DNA of 64,000 nt from Arcobacter defluvii (GCF_013201725.1 NZ_CP053835.1:2232001-2296000); one strand, 5' to 3'; positions 1-7,725 are shown, counted from the stretch's first letter. Numbers and translations: made by a program. Notes: a model not told the origin generated them from the sequence alone.

Positions 1-316
1 AAAATTCATCTTTTTTATCTGTACTCTCAACAGTATAAGTTATAGGCAAAGTACGTAAATCATCATTACCAATCATTTTAAAATTAGCAGCACATTCATA
101 TCTATCAATACTTTTATCATGTTTAGTTGTTCTTATTGCCTCTATTTCAAACTGCAATTTAGATATTAAAGAATTTAAACCTTGTTCTTTAAGTTCATTT
201 TTTGCAATATCTATAACTAAATCTTTTGTTACTGCATCTGAACATTTTGGTGTACTACTACACCCAATAAAACTAAGACTAATTATCCCTAAAATTAAAG
301 AATTAATTTTTTTCAT
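1..316 (-). CDS. Small lipoprotein, C-terminus beyond window
   Basis: The open frame runs from an ATG at 316 to the window edge and encodes at least 105 residues. It begins MKKINSLILGIISLSFIGCS, a signal peptide with a lipobox (SFIGC), so the product is predicted to be a lipid-anchored envelope protein. The mature part (CSDAVTKDLVIDIAKNELKE) is acidic and amphipathic with one further Cys and matches no family I recognise. It diverges from the XRE regulator gene at 416, and two palindromes that look like operators lie between them. The regulator may therefore control this gene. Function unknown. Confidence 0.75.
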   Translation of the reverse strand, partial: MKKINSLILGIISLSFIGCSSTPKCSDAVTKDLVIDIAKNELKEQGLNSLISKLQFEIEAIRTTKHDKSIDRYECAANFKMIGNDDLRTLPITYTVESTDKKDEF

Positions 317-338
317 TTATTTCCCTTTTGTAATTTCT

Positions 339-401
339 CTTGTTATTACAAGTTGTAAAAATAATTTTAACCTAATAAACTTAAAACTTGCTACTACAAG
401 T
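339..401. promoter_or_regulatory. Paired palindromic operators between lipoprotein and XRE regulator genes
   Basis: Two near-identical dyads lie in the divergent intergenic region: CTTGTTATTACAAG at 339-352 and CTTGCTACTACAAG at 387-400 (flanking A/T extend it to 386-401). They agree at 12 of 14 positions and their starts are 48 bp apart. The placement is typical of an autoregulated phage-like repressor bound at two operators. That the 416 protein binds them is inference. Confidence 0.6.
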
Positions 402-415
402 TAAAAAGGTTCGAA

Positions 416-676
416 TTGAAACATATCTACGATATGAATGATACTTACATAGATGATTTTCATAAAATTATTGGTCAAAATGTGAAAAAAATAAGAAAAG
501 AAAAAGGCATAAGTCAATTAGATTTAGCTCACCGAATTGGTCATAAATCAGTTAGTATAATATCTTGTGCAGAAATAAATCACAAAAACAATCATTTTAA
601 TATAGAACATTTACTAAAAATAGCATATGTTCTTGAAGTTGATATTTGTGAATTTTTTAAAAAATATGAAAGTTAA
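416..676 (+). CDS. XRE-family helix-turn-helix regulator
   Basis: An 86-residue protein that is essentially one Cro/CI-type HTH domain: about residues 20-80 contain NVKKIRKEKGISQLDLAHRI, a recognition-helix region and the hydrophobic LLKIAYVLEVDICEFF end. The TTG start at 416 is preferred because AAAAAGG (403-409) lies six bases upstream; the ATG at 434 would also leave the HTH intact. Such short repressors usually sit at control points of prophages and integrative elements. The two upstream CTTG-TA-TACAAG dyads suggest autoregulation and control of the divergent lipoprotein gene. Confidence 0.85.
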   Translation: MKHIYDMNDTYIDDFHKIIGQNVKKIRKEKGISQLDLAHRIGHKSVSIISCAEINHKNNHFNIEHLLKIAYVLEVDICEFFKKYES

Positions 677-694
677 TATTTTAATTTTTACTCT

Positions 695-1297
695 TTAATT
701 CTTATCTACACTTCTTGGTCTTCCTACATTACTTTTATTCTTAGGTGCAATACCCCTTGTAAAAGCTCTATCTTTAGTATTTGTTTTTAAAGAGTCTATA
801 CTTTGTTCATCTTTACACAAATAAGTTAATACTTTTTCATCAAAAAGCTTTCTTTTATTTTCATCATTATACTCTATCACTCCAATAGCCTTATTTTCTT
901 TATAATCGTTTTGATTACAATTGTGATAAATTCCCCTACCCTTTGCAATGTTATCTTTCCAATACTCTCCTATTTTTTTACCTTTTGTAACATCCTCCCT
1001 AACTTTTTGACCATCATAGATTGCTAACATATGAAAATGAACTCCTTTATCTTCTCCTACTTCTTTTTTTGCCACATAACCAACCATTCCTTCAAATACT
1101 GTTGGTTTCGATCTTTTATTATTTAACATTGTTTTAAAATTCTTATTAGCCTCTTCTAAAGTTACATTATCCTTATGTTCTTTTTTATAACCTAAATCTA
1201 CCCTAACCATATTCAATCTTGAATAATTTTTTGATAAGTCATCTATATACTTTTTTGTACTTTCCAATCTTTGGTTAGTTTTTTTGTTTTCTTTCAT
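695..1297 (-). CDS. Inovirus Gp2-like (YagK/YfjJ C-terminal) protein
   Basis: A 200-residue protein. The stretch GVHFHMLAIYDGQKVREDV, then GEYWKDNIAKGRGIYHNCN, then GVIEYNDENKRKLFDEKVLTYL and finally RAFTRGI matches the inovirus Gp2 / YagK-YfjJ C-terminal family, which is found in filamentous phages and P4-like satellites and is thought to act in replication. The HFH triplet looks like the HUH metal-binding motif of rolling-circle initiators, but no separate catalytic Tyr is assigned. The ATG at 1297 is chosen over a TTG six bases upstream because AAAGGA lies at proper spacing. It supports a phage or satellite origin for the region. The biochemical role is unproven. Confidence 0.75.
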   Translation of the reverse strand: MKENKKTNQRLESTKKYIDDLSKNYSRLNMVRVDLGYKKEHKDNVTLEEANKNFKTMLNNKRSKPTVFEGMVGYVAKKEVGEDKGVHFHMLAIYDGQKVREDVTKGKKIGEYWKDNIAKGRGIYHNCNQNDYKENKAIGVIEYNDENKRKLFDEKVLTYLCKDEQSIDSLKTNTKDRAFTRGIAPKNKSNVGRPRSVDKN

Positions 1298-1303
1298 TTT
1301 CAA

Positions 1304-1628
1304 TCCTTTATATTTATATTTTTATTCATATAAAGTTTTGAATACAGAGTGATCAATAAATTAATGATTATAAAGGTATCTATTACTTATCTTGGTATCT
1401 ACTAATATAATATTTATAATTACTTATATATTTATTAATATTACTTATAACATTAAAACCTAAATTATTTCACTATTCCATAATGATGTATACATTCTAT
1501 ATTATGGTTGTTTTATTATCTTTAATAATTGTATTTACAATATACAAAGTTATGGAAAAAGAAAAAAGAAAATCTATCCACAACCCAAACCCTTTGAGGT
1601 TTAGGCTATTTTATTTTCTGTTCAATTT
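1304..1628. other. Mostly non-coding AT-rich gap
   Basis: The stretch between the Gp2-like gene and the 46-aa gene is extremely AT-rich. It contains a weak plus-strand frame (1483-1683, hydrophobic start, no Shine-Dalgarno) that I do not accept as a gene, and one hairpin at 1584-1605. Nothing else is recognised. Confidence 0.5.
1584..1605. terminator. Candidate bidirectional terminator hairpin
   Basis: CCCAAACC and GGTTTAGG form an eight-position stem with one C-A mismatch around the loop CTTTGA. A U-rich tract follows on the plus strand. It lies 24-45 bases after the stop of the minus-strand 46-aa gene, the last gene of the operon. It is weak by itself and called mainly for its position. 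Confidence 0.4.
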
Positions 1629-1769
1629 CTATAAAATCTTTCTAATTCGTTTTCTCTCCTTTTTATCTTTGATATTTTGGTAATATTTTTGCAAGAAATT
1701 TAATCCCTCTTTTGTCCAACCTTTGAAGTTATTTTTGGATTCTTTATAAATGTATTCATTTTTTAACAT
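1629..1769 (-). CDS. 46-aa basic small protein
   Basis: This encodes MLKNEYIYKESKNNFKGWTK and onward for 46 residues, ending in a Lys/Arg-rich tail (KDKKERKRIRKIL). The start codon overlaps the stop of the DUF2958 gene by one base (TAATG), the standard arrangement for translational coupling, and this is the main reason to accept so short a gene. A putative terminator follows. The composition suggests a nucleic-acid-binding or structural accessory protein, but no family is recognised. Confidence 0.55.
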   Translation of the reverse strand: MLKNEYIYKESKNNFKGWTKEGLNFLQKYYQNIKDKKERKRIRKIL

Positions 1770-2065
1770 TAAGAAGCCTTTTTAATTACTGATAATCTAG
1801 TAGGTTTAAAAGATAAATCCCTTTCAACACCAAGTCCAAGACTTCCTTTTATACTTTTAATCTCTTCTAGTGAAAAGTATCCAAGTTCAGCTCCAAAGGG
1901 AGAGATTACATATCCAAAGCAGATATTATTATCTATTGAAATTTCAGTAATAAACCAAGTCCAACCCTCTAAAAATAGCTTTACATAGGCTATTGGATTG
2001 TTCTGTTCTTCTGTTTCATAAAGTTTTGGAATACGATTTAATAGGTTTTTTGGTATTAATTCCAT
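1769..2065 (-). CDS. DUF2958-like protein
   Basis: A 98-residue protein carrying the DUF2958 pattern: IPKLYETEEQNNPIAYVKLF near the start, WTWFITEI, FGYVISPFGAELGYFSLEEI and GLGVERDLSFKP near the end. The family is full length here. It is common on plasmids, integrative elements and prophages, usually beside DUF932 and recombination genes, as here, and its biochemical activity is not known to me. It is the penultimate gene of the minus-strand operon and overlaps the 46-aa gene by one base. Confidence 0.75.
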   Translation of the reverse strand: MELIPKNLLNRIPKLYETEEQNNPIAYVKLFLEGWTWFITEISIDNNICFGYVISPFGAELGYFSLEEIKSIKGSLGLGVERDLSFKPTRLSVIKKAS

Positions 2066-2067
2066 TT

Positions 2068-2304
2068 TTATTTATTTCCTTTTAGTTTTAAATTCATTAT
2101 TGTGTTAGAAACTGTTCTAATAGCTATTACATTTTCATAATCAAAGCAGAGCAAATAAGATTGATTTTCTTTAAAGTTTTCAAATGCTTCATTTAGATTT
2201 TTACCTCTTCCATTACCTAGAAGTTGCATATTATTAGTTAGCTTATGGGAGTTATCATAGGTAAAGCCATCTTGGGTATAAAATAGATAGTTTTTCATAA
2301 GCAT
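2068..2304 (-). CDS. Hypothetical 78-aa protein
   Basis: A 78-residue soluble protein with no recognised domain. It sits tightly between the Rad52-like gene (five bases upstream) and the DUF2958 gene (two bases downstream), so it is almost certainly cotranscribed. Two in-frame ATGs (2304 and 2298) are possible starts and neither has a clear Shine-Dalgarno. The mix of aromatic and polar residues (YLFYTQDGFTYD, SYLLCFDYENV) suggests a small alpha/beta fold. No function is proposed. Confidence 0.6.
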   Translation of the reverse strand: MLMKNYLFYTQDGFTYDNSHKLTNNMQLLGNGRGKNLNEAFENFKENQSYLLCFDYENVIAIRTVSNTIMNLKLKGNK

Positions 2305-2309
2305 TACTT

Positions 2310-3170
2310 TTAAGCAGCACTTTCAACTGGCTTATACCAGCTCTTAGACGCACTATCAAATCTAAACCCACAAGCTTTAATAGCATCTTTATATGCGTAT
2401 TGGTTATTTCCAGTTACAACTAAAAATCCATTTTGCTCGATTACATCAAGTCCTAGATTGTAAAGTGGTTGATATTCATACTGGTCGAATGATTGATTGT
2501 TTTGAAAAGAGTTTTGTTGTGGTGGATTATTATGCTGATTATTTGGATTTTGATTTACATTTCTACTATTTTGATTTTGCACTTGCTGTTGTGTTGTTTG
2601 ATTTTGAGTCTGATTTTGTCTAGCTGTTTGTTGCTGATTTCCAACACCTTTAAAGTTTGTATTAGTAGAATGGCTTTGATTATAGTTTGGTTTTTGCTGT
2701 TGATTTTGATTAGCTTGATAAGAACTATCTTGATTTTGATGATTTCTTGTTTTATCATAAAGACTATTTCCAAACTGATTACCAAAGCTTCTCATGGCTC
2801 GTTTAAGTGCATCTGTTACAGCTTCTTTTCCTGCGTTTTCATGTGCATCAGCTAGAGTTTTTGCAACTCCATTTCCAAATCCTACATCTTGTCTTGAAAT
2901 TGATTTTGTATGATTTTCATCTTTTATTATTAGTTTTACAACAGCTTTATAGCAAACTACAAAGTTTTGATTATGATTTTGTTCTTGGCTTACTTGATTT
3001 AAAGATGAGATTAAATAAGACCAATTTCCATATCCAAAAATTATATTTGCTGTTTCAATCACATCAAATCCCTCTATATAGGATAAAGATACATTTCCTT
3101 TTTCTCTTGTTTTTATTCTATTACTATCTAGTTCTTTGTTTAGAACTTCTATTTGATTTTTATTAAACAT
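2310..3170 (-). CDS. Rad52/22-like single-strand annealing protein
   Basis: A 286-residue protein. Residues about 15-145 form a Rad52_Rad22 domain: YIEGFDVIETANIIFGYGNW, a middle strand region with CYKAVVKLII, then GFGNGVAKTLADAHENAGKEA followed by VTDALKRAMRSFGNQFGNSL. These proteins anneal complementary single strands in phage and plasmid recombination. A long Gln/Asn-rich linker (about 145-235) leads to a small C-terminal module (GYQPLYN... AYKDAIKACGFRFD...WYKPV) like the add-on domains of element-encoded DNA proteins. It is cotranscribed with the Gp157-like and DUF932 genes, a common recombination set in mobile elements. Confidence 0.85.
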   Translation of the reverse strand: MFNKNQIEVLNKELDSNRIKTREKGNVSLSYIEGFDVIETANIIFGYGNWSYLISSLNQVSQEQNHNQNFVVCYKAVVKLIIKDENHTKSISRQDVGFGNGVAKTLADAHENAGKEAVTDALKRAMRSFGNQFGNSLYDKTRNHQNQDSSYQANQNQQQKPNYNQSHSTNTNFKGVGNQQQTARQNQTQNQTTQQQVQNQNSRNVNQNPNNQHNNPPQQNSFQNNQSFDQYEYQPLYNLGLDVIEQNGFLVVTGNNQYAYKDAIKACGFRFDSASKSWYKPVESAA

Positions 3171-3183
3171 TATAATTTCCTCC

Positions 3184-3807
3184 TTATGCTACTAATTTTT
3201 CATCTTCATTTTCTATTTCTTGCTCAATAACCAAAATTTCATCGGTTTCTACAGTTTGAGTATTATTTACAGATGTTCTTTTTATATTAACTTTTATTTT
3301 TGCTGGAGATGAAATTGTAATTGGTGTAACTTCTACAAATTTCTTTAACTCTTTTTTTCCCTCTTTAGTTTTTAAAGCTTTTTCTACAGCTTCTAAATCA
3401 ACTGAAAATTTCACATAGCCTAAGTTAATTAGTGCATCTTCATTTTTGATGATGATTTCATCTTTTGTTTTAGTTGTTGGGTTTGTTAGTGTTAAAGAAC
3501 TAATTATATTTCCATCAATTCTATCAATTCCATTTGCTAGGAAGATTTCAGCTACTTGAACTTTGGCGATTTCTAAAGCATTTGATAACTTTTTCTTTAA
3601 AGCTTGAAGTTCAGATATATCAGATGAGAGGGTATCAATCTTTGATTTGATTTCATTTAGAGATAATCCAATATAATCTGCTCTTTGATAGTATGGCTTT
3701 GTTGTATCTTGTAAAACTGATTTTAGATAATCTTTGAAGTGAGAATTTATTTTATTCTCACTAAGGTATTCTATTTGGGTTTGTAATTGGTAATTTACTA
3801 ATTTCAT
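3184..3807 (-). CDS. Siphovirus Gp157-like protein
   Basis: A 207-residue protein with a central helical coiled-coil segment (LNEIKSKIDTLSSDISELQA) followed by a beta-rich part (GIDRIDGNIISSLTLTNP... INLGYVKFSVDLEAVEKALKT). This order is typical of siphovirus Gp157 proteins: coiled coil, then a motif equivalent to 'sv.l..p', then 'dK.aikeaLK'. Gp157-type proteins are linked to phage DNA metabolism and host resistance, but their activity is not well defined. The acidic tail is variable. Its place between DUF932 and Rad52-like genes supports the call. Confidence 0.65.
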   Translation of the reverse strand: MKLVNYQLQTQIEYLSENKINSHFKDYLKSVLQDTTKPYYQRADYIGLSLNEIKSKIDTLSSDISELQALKKKLSNALEIAKVQVAEIFLANGIDRIDGNIISSLTLTNPTTKTKDEIIIKNEDALINLGYVKFSVDLEAVEKALKTKEGKKELKKFVEVTPITISSPAKIKVNIKRTSVNNTQTVETDEILVIEQEIENEDEKLVA

Positions 3808-3830
3808 TGATTATTCCTTTTTGTTTTTTA

Positions 3831-4658
3831 TTAAGCAGCTAATGCCATAGAGTTATAATCTGAATCTTTAATTTGTGCTATTTTTTCAGCAATATCCCAA
3901 AGTCCTTTATTAACTTGGGTATCTTTACTTATAGAAGTGATTTCTTTACTTGTAAATCTTCTTTTTGTATCTTTATTTATTCCTTGAATATTTCCTCTTA
4001 TTAGATTCTCTTGTATTACATTTAGAACTGTGTAAAGGTCATCTTTATAATCTTGCATTCTATGGGGAATTAATAAATCTTTATGGTTAATTTCAAGGTG
4101 TTCTTCAAATCGAAGAGGAATTGAAGATTTTGCGAAGGATTCTTTTTCATTTTGATTTAGTTTAATTGATTCTAATTTTTCTATTTTTTGCATAAGTTTA
4201 TCTTTAATAGAGGTGATATTAGCAACTGCATTAGCTACATCATTATCTCTTTCTCCAAGATGTTTAATTTTATAAGCTTCAAATACATTATCAGAGATAA
4301 CTAATCCATTTGCACAAACAAATCTAAAAATACCTGCACTGATTGAAAAAGCTTTAGTTCTATCATGAGAGTTAAAAAGTAAAAGTTCAACTGCATTATC
4401 TTTTGGATTAAGTAAATCTTCAAAATGCCTGAATCTAACGCAATGCTGTTGGAAGCCTTCTTTTTCATTGTCTCTTACATTTGCTACATTTACATTAACT
4501 GGATACCAGTTATGAAGTCTAATTTCTTCAATTACATCAATAGTTGGGATAAAGTGATATTTATCACTTACATCAAAGTGTGGTTCATTTGTAAATAAAG
4601 TTGGTGCTTTACTTCTTAATTCATTATTATTTAGGGGTTTTATTGGGTTTACTGACAT
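3831..4658 (-). CDS. DUF932 phage/plasmid-like protein
   Basis: A 275-residue DUF932 protein. Recognisable blocks are LRSKAPTLFTNEPHFDVSDK at the N-terminus, a central HCVRFRHFEDLL, then ELLLFNSHDRTKAFSISAGI followed by FRFVCANGLVISD, and the later RFEEHLEINHKDLLIPHRMQ. The family occurs on plasmids, prophages and integrative elements and is of unknown activity. AAAAGGAA precedes the ATG at 4658 at good spacing. It follows the 26-aa gene in the same operon and precedes the Gp157-like and Rad52-like genes. Confidence 0.8.
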   Translation of the reverse strand: MSVNPIKPLNNNELRSKAPTLFTNEPHFDVSDKYHFIPTIDVIEEIRLHNWYPVNVNVANVRDNEKEGFQQHCVRFRHFEDLLNPKDNAVELLLFNSHDRTKAFSISAGIFRFVCANGLVISDNVFEAYKIKHLGERDNDVANAVANITSIKDKLMQKIEKLESIKLNQNEKESFAKSSIPLRFEEHLEINHKDLLIPHRMQDYKDDLYTVLNVIQENLIRGNIQGINKDTKRRFTSKEITSISKDTQVNKGLWDIAEKIAQIKDSDYNSMALAA

Positions 4659-4689
4659 GGGTTTTCCTTTTTTATTTTTATTTTTTTAA

Positions 4690-4770
4690 TTAATCTTCTA
4701 AATCTTTGATTACATCTTTAACTGCTGATGCAACTGCTATAACTACTGTTAATACTGCTAATGGTGACAT
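4690..4770 (-). CDS. 26-aa hydrophobic/amphipathic microprotein
   Basis: The frame encodes MSPLAVLTVVIAVASAVKDV plus six more residues ending DLED. A textbook Shine-Dalgarno (AAGGAG) lies at ideal spacing inside the end of the upstream 70-aa gene, the strongest ribosome site in the operon. The peptide has a short uncharged hydrophobic stretch and a charged tail, compatible with a membrane-associated or amphipathic helix. It could be a small toxin-like peptide, a holin-like or regulatory peptide, or a coat-like remnant; none of these is shown. No family is recognised. Confidence 0.55.
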   Translation of the reverse strand: MSPLAVLTVVIAVASAVKDVIKDLED

Positions 4771-4771
4771 T

Positions 4772-4984
4772 TTAAGCTCCTTGAATTGGTCTAAACCAAA
4801 AATTATTCATTGGTTTTAAAACAGTTATAAAAAGAAACTCATCATTTTTTAAAGATTTTTTATTTCTCTCAAAACTATCTTTTATTTTTAAAAAAAGTTT
4901 AGTTCTATAGCTATTCACTAACTTTTGATTAATTGTTTTTGGAATAGTAGAGACACTATCTATAGAACGATTTAATCTTCTCAT
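4772..4984 (-). CDS. Hypothetical 70-aa basic protein
   Basis: A 70-residue, Lys/Arg-rich protein, first gene of the minus-strand recombination operon. GAGGAG lies a few bases before its ATG. It starts MRRLNRSIDSVSTIPKTINQ and ends with aromatic residues (NNFWFRPIQGA). I recognise no family; the basic N-terminal half suggests nucleic-acid binding. Its last codons contain the ribosome site of the 26-aa gene, so the two are translationally linked. Confidence 0.6.
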   Translation of the reverse strand: MRRLNRSIDSVSTIPKTINQKLVNSYRTKLFLKIKDSFERNKKSLKNDEFLFITVLKPMNNFWFRPIQGA

Positions 4985-5082
4985 TTCATCTCCTCATAGT
5001 CTTTAATTTACAAGTGCTTATTCGCTCTTGTCTATAAAAATGATATGTGATTGAATGTTTTTGGAAGTGAAGATTTTAAATA

Positions 5083-5122
5083 AAAATAGTGGCTTTGAGA
5101 GTAATCTCAAAGCCACTATTTT
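5083..5122 (-). terminator. Perfect 18-bp stem terminator overlapping a stop codon
   Basis: Bases 5083-5100 pair perfectly with 5105-5122 (core AATAGTGGCTTTGAGA) around the loop GTAA. On the minus strand it is followed by a U-rich tract. The stop codon of the 281-aa gene (5116-5118) lies inside the hairpin. It separates that gene from the recombination operon, and A/T tracts on both sides could make it bidirectional. Confidence 0.85.
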
Positions 5123-5961
5123 ATAAAAATCTTTTTGTAAATTTTTTCTATTTGGTTTATCGATAGGTCAGTATTTTTAGATATTTTTTTAATATCTAAT
5201 TCCTTTAAATTTAGTTTTAATAAATTTGTAGCTATTTTTATTTTTATATTTAGTTCTGTTTGATTGAAATTTAAATCATAAACTCTAATATTCCCATTTT
5301 TTTTAGTACCTCCTATTACTCCTATATATTTAAGAGTTACTGTTTTACTTGAAATATTTAATATATTACTTAGTATTTCTCCTATTTTTTTCTCACTTAC
5401 TAAAAAATTTACATTAACCAACCTATATAATTTTTGTATAAAAGCTGCGATTAAAATATTTCTTTTGTAATAGACTTCTAAAAAATATTCCAAATCTTCT
5501 TTATTAAATTTAATATATTTATCATTTATAGATTTTAAAATATTCTCTCTATCATCTATAAATTTTCTAAGATTTTCTCTACTATATTTGAGTATTTTCT
5601 CTAAATTAATTGGTTTTACTAAACTATATTTTATTTCATTACAAATAGTAATGTTTTTTGTTTCAATAGCAAAAATTAATTTTTTTATACTATCTTCATC
5701 TTCTATAAAAATAAATCCATCTTTAATACTTTTTTTAATTAAATTTGGGAAAGCATCAATATTATTAGTAATTGGTATAATTGAATTTTTAAATTTTACA
5801 CTATAATCTGTATCTTTATAATTTAATTTTATAAAATCAATTTTTGAATAGAGAGGTTTATTAACATAATAAATGCTTAAATCTCTAATAAATATAGTTT
5901 CCTCATTATCTCTTGCATTAAAGGCATTCTCTAGCCAATTTTGTATTTTGTTATCTTTCAT
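5116..5961 (-). CDS. Hypothetical 281-aa element protein
   Basis: A 281-residue, Lys/Ile/Asn-rich, mostly helical protein that I do not recognise. The N-terminus (KIQNWLENAFNARDNEETIFI) has the feel of replication or regulatory proteins of small elements. The last 40 residues (LKELDIKKISKNTDLSINQI) resemble a helix-turn-helix tail of the kind that ends Rpn-type and some Rep proteins. It stands alone between two terminators with palindromes (ATAACRCGTTAT) just upstream, so it is a separately controlled unit. A replication or copy-control role is one possibility. Confidence 0.55.
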   Translation of the reverse strand: MKDNKIQNWLENAFNARDNEETIFIRDLSIYYVNKPLYSKIDFIKLNYKDTDYSVKFKNSIIPITNNIDAFPNLIKKSIKDGFIFIEDEDSIKKLIFAIETKNITICNEIKYSLVKPINLEKILKYSRENLRKFIDDRENILKSINDKYIKFNKEDLEYFLEVYYKRNILIAAFIQKLYRLVNVNFLVSEKKIGEILSNILNISSKTVTLKYIGVIGGTKKNGNIRVYDLNFNQTELNIKIKIATNLLKLNLKELDIKKISKNTDLSINQIEKIYKKIFIK

Positions 5962-5988
5962 ATTTTATCCCCTGTCGTTTGTTTTGAT

Positions 5989-6010
5989 ATAACGCGTTAT
6001 AACACGTTAT
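5989..6010. promoter_or_regulatory. Tandem palindromes upstream of the 281-aa gene
   Basis: ATAACGCGTTAT (5989-6000, perfect) overlaps ATAACACGTTAT (5999-6010, one mismatched pair) by two bases. They lie 28-49 bases before the start of the 281-aa gene. The arrangement looks like an operator or a short iteron set. Confidence 0.5.
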
Positions 6011-6053
6011 CGTAATATATTTCGTACTTATAACAAGTAGTCTATTTTGTTCT

Positions 6054-6077
6054 AAAGAGTTCAAACTTGAACTCTTT
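6054..6077. terminator. Hairpin after the primase/helicase gene
   Basis: AAAGAGTTCAA and TTGAACTCTTT form an 11-bp stem around AC, 22 bases past the stop of the minus-strand primase/helicase gene. The T-run is stronger on the plus strand, so termination of the minus-strand gene is likely but not certain. Confidence 0.55.
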
Positions 6078-6098
6078 TTTGATTTGATTTCATCCATT

Positions 6099-7571
6099 TT
6101 ATAGATCCTTTAAATAAAATGGTACTAAAACGAAACACTCTTTTTGTTCATCTTCTATTAGAAAATATTGAATATTTTGAGTAGAAAATAAGTTAAAATT
6201 AAATTTTTGCAACTCTCTTAATAATTCTGAATTTGTACTAAAATTTCTTGAACCATAAAGAGTTTTAAATGCAGGAAGCAAATTTTCAACTCTAAAAATA
6301 TTATGTTGTAAATCAAAAATTATTTCATTTCTTAATTTTATTTTACTACTATCAACTATCGTATTAAAAAGACTATAGTTTCTTAATTTTATTGCTTCTG
6401 CAAACTCAATTATATTTTGTTGGATTTTTGTTAGCTTTATTACTCTTTGTGGATTTTTTGATGTTTGATATTTATAAATCAAATCATCTTTTTCAGGAGT
6501 ATTCAAAGCTGTATTGGCATACTTGTTATTAATTTGATAATTTTTAAGATACACAGCAAATAATTCTAGCTCATTTTTTATAGAAGCGGACAAAGCTTCA
6601 TAGCTTCCAAAACCTAAAAAATTACAATGAGATAAATTACCACCTGTACTAAACACAGTGAACCTTCTGTCGCTAGGCTCAATTTCTAAAGCATATAATT
6701 CATTTGAAGTAATTAAAACTTGACCATAAATAGCTGTCTCTTTTTCTAAATTTTTAAACTTTTTTTCAGCTGTAATACTTGTATTAGTTACTAAAGCTTT
6801 TAAAAAGTTTTTTGTACTAGATGATGAACTTTTGTTAACAGAAATTTCATCTAGATTAAAAAATATAGTATCTTCAACAAGAGCACCTTTATAATTTGTA
6901 TTTAAACTTTTATCATTTATTGTTTTTACAAAATCTTCACCAAAAAGTGGCTTTATTACTTCATTAAAAAAAATTCCTTTTCCAGCTCCCTGTTCTCCTA
7001 AAAGAACAAGAGCTACTTGTGATTTTTTAAGTCCTTGAAAGAAATAAGCTAACCAATTAATTATCCAATATAATCTTTGTCTATCATAATTAACTACATG
7101 AAGAATTAGATTACCAATGGCACTATTTTCCAAATGGAAATTCAATTCTTGCTTCAATTCATACTCTAGTAACATATAAACTGATGGTTTAAACTTATTT
7201 AACTTATATGTACTATTATTTTGTAATATAAACTCCTCTTTACTAAAAGGATCAAATATATCCTCTGTAACAAGTTTTAAATCTTCTGGACTTATTTTTA
7301 GCTTTTCTCCTATATAATATTCATGTGATGATTTATTTTTATCTTTAAAATCCGATAAATCAGAATCCTCTCCTGTAATATTTAGAAATATATTTTCCAA
7401 AGATTTATAGTCTTTTGTAATAATATATGGCTCATTTCTCGATAACCTATAATTTATATATCCTTTTTTATCAAGATACATAGAGATACCTCTAATATTT
7501 AAAATATTTAAAGCTAACTTATCACTATTTTTTAACCAATTGTTATAATTAAAAGAATTTTTATTATTCAT
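6099..7571 (-). CDS. Primase/SF3-type helicase replication protein (DUF5906-like)
   Basis: A 490-residue ATPase. The Walker A motif GEQGAGKG is near residue 190, a Walker B-like FFNLDEIS follows about 55 residues later, and the sensor-like VLITSNE comes after it, then an Arg-rich EPSDRRFTVF. This order is that of superfamily 3 helicases and DUF5906 primase-helicase proteins of phages, satellites and plasmids, which unwind the element's origin. No primase active site is visible in the N-terminal third. AATAGGAG precedes the ATG at 7571. It follows the small leader frame and the AlpA-like gene in the same direction, as in P4-like satellites. Confidence 0.8.
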   Translation of the reverse strand: MNNKNSFNYNNWLKNSDKLALNILNIRGISMYLDKKGYINYRLSRNEPYIITKDYKSLENIFLNITGEDSDLSDFKDKNKSSHEYYIGEKLKISPEDLKLVTEDIFDPFSKEEFILQNNSTYKLNKFKPSVYMLLEYELKQELNFHLENSAIGNLILHVVNYDRQRLYWIINWLAYFFQGLKKSQVALVLLGEQGAGKGIFFNEVIKPLFGEDFVKTINDKSLNTNYKGALVEDTIFFNLDEISVNKSSSSSTKNFLKALVTNTSITAEKKFKNLEKETAIYGQVLITSNELYALEIEPSDRRFTVFSTGGNLSHCNFLGFGSYEALSASIKNELELFAVYLKNYQINNKYANTALNTPEKDDLIYKYQTSKNPQRVIKLTKIQQNIIEFAEAIKLRNYSLFNTIVDSSKIKLRNEIIFDLQHNIFRVENLLPAFKTLYGSRNFSTNSELLRELQKFNFNLFSTQNIQYFLIEDEQKECFVLVPFYLKDL

Positions 7572-7635
7572 TTTTATACTCCTATTAAAATATAATTTTG
7601 AAGCAAATTGCTTAACACGAATCTTGAAACATTTC

Positions 7636-7689
7636 TTAATAGATATTTTTATATTTCACCTCCACAATAAAATCTTTTTTATTATTCAT
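7636..7689 (-). CDS. Possible 17-aa leader peptide
   Basis: The frame encodes MNNKKDFIVEVKYKNIY behind a very strong Shine-Dalgarno (CAAGGAGGG). The ribosome site and first codons resemble those of the primase gene (also MNNK...), so this may be a duplicated translation start. It lies between the AlpA-like gene and the primase gene. It may be a leader peptide or only a decayed start. Confidence 0.35.
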   Translation of the reverse strand: MNNKKDFIVEVKYKNIY

Positions 7690-7725
7690 TTATTGCCCTC
7701 CTTGAGAGTATTGTTCTTTTTATCA

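Noticed and set aside
1483-1683. Plus-strand 66-residue frame with a hydrophobic start (MMYTFYIMVVLLSLIIVFTI)
   Set aside because: No Shine-Dalgarno, runs through a hairpin and overlaps the better supported minus-strand 46-aa gene; AT-rich DNA yields such hydrophobic frames by chance.
2393-3166. Several plus-strand frames opposite the Rad52-like gene (76, 120 and 119 residues)
   Set aside because: They are antisense to a Gln/Asn-rich coding region and consist of Leu/Ile/Phe-rich shadow sequence without ribosome sites.
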